Assembly: GCA_020650975.1 (NCBI GenBank)
Contig: JAIPMN010017777.1
Span: 1,512-23,711, forward strand
Source of the DNA: Apostichopus californicus
Lineage: Eukaryota > Echinodermata > Holothuroidea > Aspidochirotida > Stichopodidae
Length of the DNA stretch: 22,200 nucleotides
Direction: 5' to 3'
A program made the position numbers and the translations under genes. Below are positions 17,441 to 22,200 of the stretch, in pieces; position 1 is the stretch's first letter, and every line of letters starts with the position of its first letter. Below the pieces are notes generated by a model, which searched no databases, was not told the origin of the DNA, and saw only the letters and a list, made by a program, of their open reading frames with translations.

Positions 17441-17937
17441 AAGCGGCAAGTTTTTCTAACACTGTTACTTCTTTTTGTAGCCATCACTCAAGCAACAAGA
17501 ATACATGTCTGAGCGAGGAGTTACTTGTACTGTATTTCGTTTCTTTACCATGTAGCTCTTCTTTTTTTTCACGTTTTTGAGCAAGTTATGTATGGAGTGG
17601 GGCGGTGTATTCTTTGATGTGTGCAAAGGGGGCTGGGTGGCTACTTCTCATTGTCAGTCGAGGGAAAAGTTTCTTGGGGGACTTTTGGGGCACATCCCCA
17701 ATTCACACTCCAGATTGCTGTGTTCCAAACACTTATACAATCAACACAATGGACTTTTTACCGATCAGTTTCGTAGCAAGATCATCTACACCATGATAAT
17801 TATCATACATGATGTATTTGGCGTTCCGCTTAGAGTCAGGGCGCAATAAACATATGAATAAGGTTTAGCCTAATGGTTTATATAACCCTGCATGTCATCA
17901 TTCAGTATACCGGAGGGGGTACAGATAAGCCCAACTG
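17441..17937. other. No visible gene
   Basis: Open frames of 60-90 codons in this stretch have no recognisable domain, overlap one another and contain no splice-bounded homology. They are treated as chance. Confidence 0.4.
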
Positions 17938-18207
17938 GTGGCCACTGGGGCAGAGGCGCCGCCAGATCAAGGTTCTGAAGGCGTCGATTTGTACTTAAGT
18001 CTCGAGAGAACTGTTTTTATCGACAAATGTCCCGTTTGTTTCAAGACACCTCCGGTTAAATTACTGAGGGGGTTGTCATGTTGCGATTACTGTTTTGGTG
18101 CGAAACCGAGTTGCAGTCAAATCTGGAATTCATTGAACTCCTGCCTTCAGTTAAAACCAATCATCCTATCACAGGGTCACAGTCTCGATTCATGGGGACT
18201 GGCGTGA
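17938..18207 (+). other. Cys-rich open frame of unknown significance
   Basis: An 89-codon frame begins right after a TAA, with GTG and no ATG at its start. It contains KCPVCFKTPP and, 14 residues after the first Cys pair, SCCDYCFGAKPSC. The CxxC spacing is zinc-ribbon-like, and the DNA is more GC-rich than its surroundings. I do not recognise a family, and there is no polypyrimidine acceptor clearly tied to it. It could be a gene fragment, an exon of an unseen gene, or chance. Confidence 0.18.
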
Positions 18208-21200
18208 GAGTGGATCTGATTGGTCGTTTGGTTTCGTGCCTCAGGCTCCATCTTGGATAATTTTTCTTTAGAAGTACCAATTATCACTGATATAGCCTAC
18301 ACTATTATCTAGTCACGTGATAAACCATCTCTTCACTGTGAGAACTTCCATCCCGATTAACTGTATGTAGAATGTAACTTGTGTAAGTACAAGTATGCAT
18401 TCTCCCTAAAACATTGAGTTTGTAATGAGCCGTACCAGCTTATTACCACAACTATTTTTGCTCTGGTTCCTCAATGCAAAATTTGCCAGAAATGCTTGAA
18501 ACTGATGTAACTTAAATAGCTCAAAGATAATATTTCATTGAAAAATAACATTTTCAAAATGTTTCTTGAAACTGGAGGAGAGCGAAAGGGGACCGAAAAA
18601 GATCAGAAAGAAGAAAAGTCAAGAAAAATATGATAAAAGTCGTTTCATTCTCTTTCTTCGAGCTAAAAGATTCAACACAAGTGCACAATTTTACATGTAA
18701 TGTTAAATGATATTGGTGCTATGCTAATGACAAGGTGAAATAAAAAGTGAGGACTGTTTTGACAGGGCTACATGGGGCCCCAGTAAGCTACACTTTCTCT
18801 TTATTCTAATATCTATCAATGCAAGAACTTATCAGGTCCACCCCCCCCCCCTCAGGTTCTTAAGGCACCCGAACGTTCTATCGAGTGCGTGTACAAAACT
18901 TTTTACAGAATATAACAGTTATATTGCAGCAGTAAACAAGAGTACTAAACTCATTTGGTAAAATTGTGTTTACTCATTTTACTTGCACTCTTTATTAGAG
19001 TGTATGAGACAACAGCGGTAGTGGGTTAATGATAGGTTAATCTGATGATGTATGGAGTTAATCTTAGATACTTAGTTAATCTGATGGGTTAATCTTAGAT
19101 ACTTATGGAGGCCTTGTATACAGATACAATGTTCTGATCATTAACACTTGATCAATACACTCGATGACTGCAGATGGGAACTGTTGGTGTACCCCTCTAG
19201 CAATGTCATGTGTATTTTAAGGATACCAACAGGTAAGGATGGCCAGTAGATAGGGGGTTGGGAGAGCTGGAGGGAGATGTTACTTCAAGGTGTTGTGACC
19301 ATTTACAAACAAACGTGTGGAAAGATTCCATGAAGATACATATACAATCTAATGCACGGGAGTGTGTTGAAGGCCGGGTAGAAGGGGGTGGTGGGGGGGG
19401 GGTGAAGACTGGGATTTAAAATCTTTTCTCAAGACATACCTTTGCAATATGATTACAGTAAATGTTTGTAATGTTGACGTCATGTGATCTCAAGAGTACA
19501 GCATCTTTGCATCAGTTGCATGATGAATATAGTCTTACTTGACCATAATTAAAATAATAACCAATGTCAGGCACTGTTAACCCCTTAATTATTAAATTAT
19601 CTCTAATGAACCAACTAAGACTTCCTCCAAGATTTCCTTACATAAAAATGACATTTTAAAAATTATTGTGTAATTTATCATTCTAGCCTTAAACACATGC
19701 AGAATCAGATCGGACACATTTTTTCCACATTATATGAATTTAAAGATGACTTTAGGCACAAAAATGACTAGATCATTATTAACACACTGCTATCAGTCTA
19801 GGTTGTGTTTCTTTCCCTCTGTTTTAGTTTTTGAGGAATGAACCTTTAAATATCTGACACTCATCTGGTCTACTTATTCTGACACACTTGGTCAGTGATT
19901 TAGATGCAACACAAAACTCAATAGGAAAAAACAACTTATGGCCTCCAATAAAACATTTCCAACGCATTACAAGCTCGTCGCGGACAACCGTGTTTATAAT
20001 GAAGTTAACAGAACATGATTTGGTTGAGTAATTAATTAAAATTAATAAAACATTGCACTGAGGAGCCAATGGCATCCTCAATTTAGCCTTAAAGGAGCTT
20101 TCCAGGTGTTTTGCGTATTTGTAAAGGTGAATATATTGAAAACCAGAATGGTTATGGAAACATTTAAACTAGCACCCAAAGTTTACTTTCTTCTTGGACT
20201 ATGACATATCAACACTTAAACTCTTCCTAACGTCATCCCTTAAGATGGAAGCAAATGTCGATAAACTGGACAAGCGACTACTGAAAAGGCATGAATATAA
20301 ATTAAAAATCTGGTGAAATGAAATAAATGTATATGGCAACGTGCACAGTGAGTGATACATCATGGCAATCGAATTGAGAATGTTTCCTCATTTCCTCAGC
20401 TAGTGAAAACTTTACGAGCTAATCCACGTATTATCCCATAATATTAAAAAGCGTAAAAAAAAGAAGAAAAGAGCCAAAAAAAAACCAGAAGGTGGGATTC
20501 TGATGAAGCTAAAACCCAGCGTACATCGGTAAGTTCTCAAGCAAACACTTCCAAATATTTCACATTTCAAGTTTACCACTGTCAGCAAGATTATAAAGGA
20601 AAGTTTAAACATGTTGCAAGAATGGAAAAAAAACAGTTACATTTTAAGCACTGATATCTCTAGTTATGAAGAAGACATTATGATGGTAATAAGAAGTGAT
20701 ATTAAACTTAATTTTGTTCTCCCATGTAAACGTTAAAACAATGTGACCAGAATATTGATCTCTAGACAGATTTGATACTCAAGTAGTTTCGAGTGGCAGT
20801 ATTTTTTTAGTTTCTTAGTTGACCAATGCTCTAATTCTCTCGTTTGTTTTGGGGGGGGGCTGGGGGGTTAAAACTAAACAATAGACGTTGCAGCTTCGTC
20901 ACAAGAACTATAGTGTTAATTCACTGCATCCTTTACTCTATGCTTATTGCTCATACATTGATCCTTGTATGGACAATGAGCTCATCATCCCTTACACCAC
21001 TCTCCCCTACCACTACACGCCATGGCTGTCCTCTTCATGATACAAACTGTAAATTCAGTGCAACATCAGCGATCAACCCTCAACAAACCTCACAATATTT
21101 CATAACTCTTTGATTTGATTAACTTTCATTGACCAAGATCAAATAATGGTTGTAAGGCAAAATGCAGGATTTTTAACCACGATTAAAAGTGCCTTCATTT

Positions 21201-21480
21201 ATTTTTTTACATTTTGAACAGGAAAAGTGCATCTTAGACAATTTCTTGTAATACTCTGGTTTGTTAAAAGACAAAATCAATTTAAGTGCATGATTTTAGT
21301 GAGTTGTTACATACACTTAAAACAATTCTATTATGCCCAACATAACATTACATAAAATTATGAATGATAAATACTGATACGATTAGACCAGAATGACGAG
21401 TTGTTTTCAATTATTTAAAAAAAACAAAAAAACTGCTGACTGTGAAACACTTCAACATGACTGTAACAGTACTAAAGTGT
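18208..21480. other. Gene-poor tract
   Basis: About 3.3 kb in which I see no supported exon or RNA gene. It holds simple-sequence tracts: a C run at 18840-18851, a G-rich run at about 19385-19402 and G runs at about 20850-20867. It also holds a small repeat cluster at 19036-19105. It is probably intergenic or a large intron of a gene outside the window. Confidence 0.5.
19036..19105. repeat. Interleaved short direct repeats
   Basis: GTTAATCTGATG occurs at 19036-19047 and 19075-19086. GTTAATCTTAGATACTTA occurs at 19057-19074 and 19088-19105. The alternating order shows a local duplication of a composite unit of about 35 bp. Confidence 0.88.
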
Positions 21481-21486
21481 TTAGTA

Positions 21487-21830
21487 CGGAAGCTTCAAAG
21501 TGCCATCACATAAGAAAACTTTGCCCCAATAAGTCAACATTTTTCAGGAAATTTTTTAGATAACAAGGTAATATCTTATCAATAATCAGAAAAATGTTGG
21601 ATTGCTCAGTTGCTTTAACTGAGCAATTAAACATTTCTTTGCAAAATGTTTAATTGACAACTTATCAGATCTCGTCAATTCAACAATTTTCTGAAAAATG
21701 TTCAACAACTGAGCAATCCAACATTTTTCTGATTTTTGATAAGATATTATCTTGTTATCTAAACAATTTACTGAAGAAAGTCAACTTATGGGGCAGTTTT
21801 TCTTATGTTGATGGCACTTTTAAGCTTCCG
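21487..21830. mobile_element. 344-bp palindromic MITE-like element flanked by TA
   Basis: The left arm starts CGGAAGCTTCAAAGTGCCAT and runs through GATAACAAGGTAATATCTTA to CAGAAAAATGTTGGATTGCT near 21608. The right arm is its inverse, from about 21708 to AAGCTTCCG ending at 21830. The arms are about 120 bp each and match at most positions with small indels. An inner inverted segment (around TGCAAAATGTTTAATTGACA and the facing CAATTCAACAATTTTCTGAA) continues the fold. TA lies immediately on each side (21485-21486 and 21831-21832), as in Tc1/mariner-type insertions. There is no coding capacity. Confidence 0.85.
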
Positions 21831-21832
21831 TA

Positions 21833-22200
21833 GTTAAGTCCTGTCACACTGGATCTCAAGTGAGTATAAACTGCATCTGTTATAACATCTAGTGGGAGGG
21901 TGTTTAATACATTCAATATTTAACACTTCACTGAAAAAGTATTAAACAATACACCTGGCAGACTATTGTAAAATTACTACTTTAATTAGTATTGTTATAC
22001 TGGTATGGAAAGAGCTGCAACATTGAAATGCACCGTTTGAAGAAGTTGAGCCAACTGGTTACGCCAACCAATCGTATTATACTGGATTTTAATGGTACAG
22101 CTGTATAGAGAGTTGCTGGTCCATTAAGAGAATAGCAAGAGACACCATCCTAGTCATGATTATGAAATCAAACTTAGACCCATCAATCTCTAATCAATGT
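21833..22200. other. Right edge, no visible gene
   Basis: There is a small inverted repeat (GTGTTTAATAC at about 21900-21910 and GTATTAAACA at about 21939-21948). Nothing else is assignable. Confidence 0.4.

Noticed and set aside
1..22200. tRNA, rRNA or other structured RNA genes, and a prokaryotic origin
   Set aside because: No A/B-box or cloverleaf pattern or rRNA text was seen. Introns, splice signals and repeat content are those of an animal genome.

Overview
The window reads as animal nuclear DNA. It is AT-rich, with short exons bounded by GT-AG splice sites, kilobase-scale introns, and dense short dispersed, tandem and inverted repeats. The repeat style and the gene family (a class V PLP-dependent enzyme of the isopenicillin N epimerase / cysteine-lyase type, with an animal-like exon structure) suggest a marine invertebrate, possibly an echinoderm. 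The phylum call is inference and is weak.

The one complete gene is on the + strand, with six coding exons from 2951 to 15940 (2951-3186, 5763-5905, 8931-9047, 12656-12922, 14384-14595, 15545-15940). All splice phases agree (2,1,1,1,0). The spliced frame is 1371 nt and encodes 456 residues plus TGA. The protein has an N-terminal hydrophobic anchor followed by KRRK, then a full fold-type I class V aminotransferase-like domain with the PLP lysine at K259. An ATTAAA poly(A) signal follows 81 nt after the stop codon.

At 882-1105 on the - strand is a paralogous first exon, with its own anchor, the same N-terminal motif, the same exon-end phase and a consensus donor. The two genes are therefore head to head, with about 1.85 kb between their start codons. 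The rest of the second gene lies to the left of the window. The shared intergenic region holds an everted AGGTCA-type repeat (spacer 8) close to the - strand gene, an AT-rich motif cluster, and two dispersed repeats.

The introns carry most of the mobile DNA. Intron 1 holds a decayed, 5'-truncated non-LTR retrotransposon on the - strand (3240-4805). It is split by a dispersed repeat that also occurs at 2308-2573 and 5351-5670. Introns 1 and 2 hold a TG-rich repeat family that carries perfect DR1 (AGGTCA-A-AGGTCA) sequences. Intron 2 also holds an element with terminal inverted repeats. Intron 3 has a low-complexity inverted-repeat element next to a decayed coding-like frame on the - strand. 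Intron 4 has a diverged direct duplication.

Downstream of the gene (16.0-22.2 kb) there are two local tandem duplications, a roughly 450 bp element with terminal inverted repeats, one unassigned Cys-rich open frame, long stretches with no gene that I can see, and a clean 344 bp palindromic MITE-like element flanked by TA at 21487-21830. I saw no tRNA, rRNA, CRISPR array or other RNA gene.
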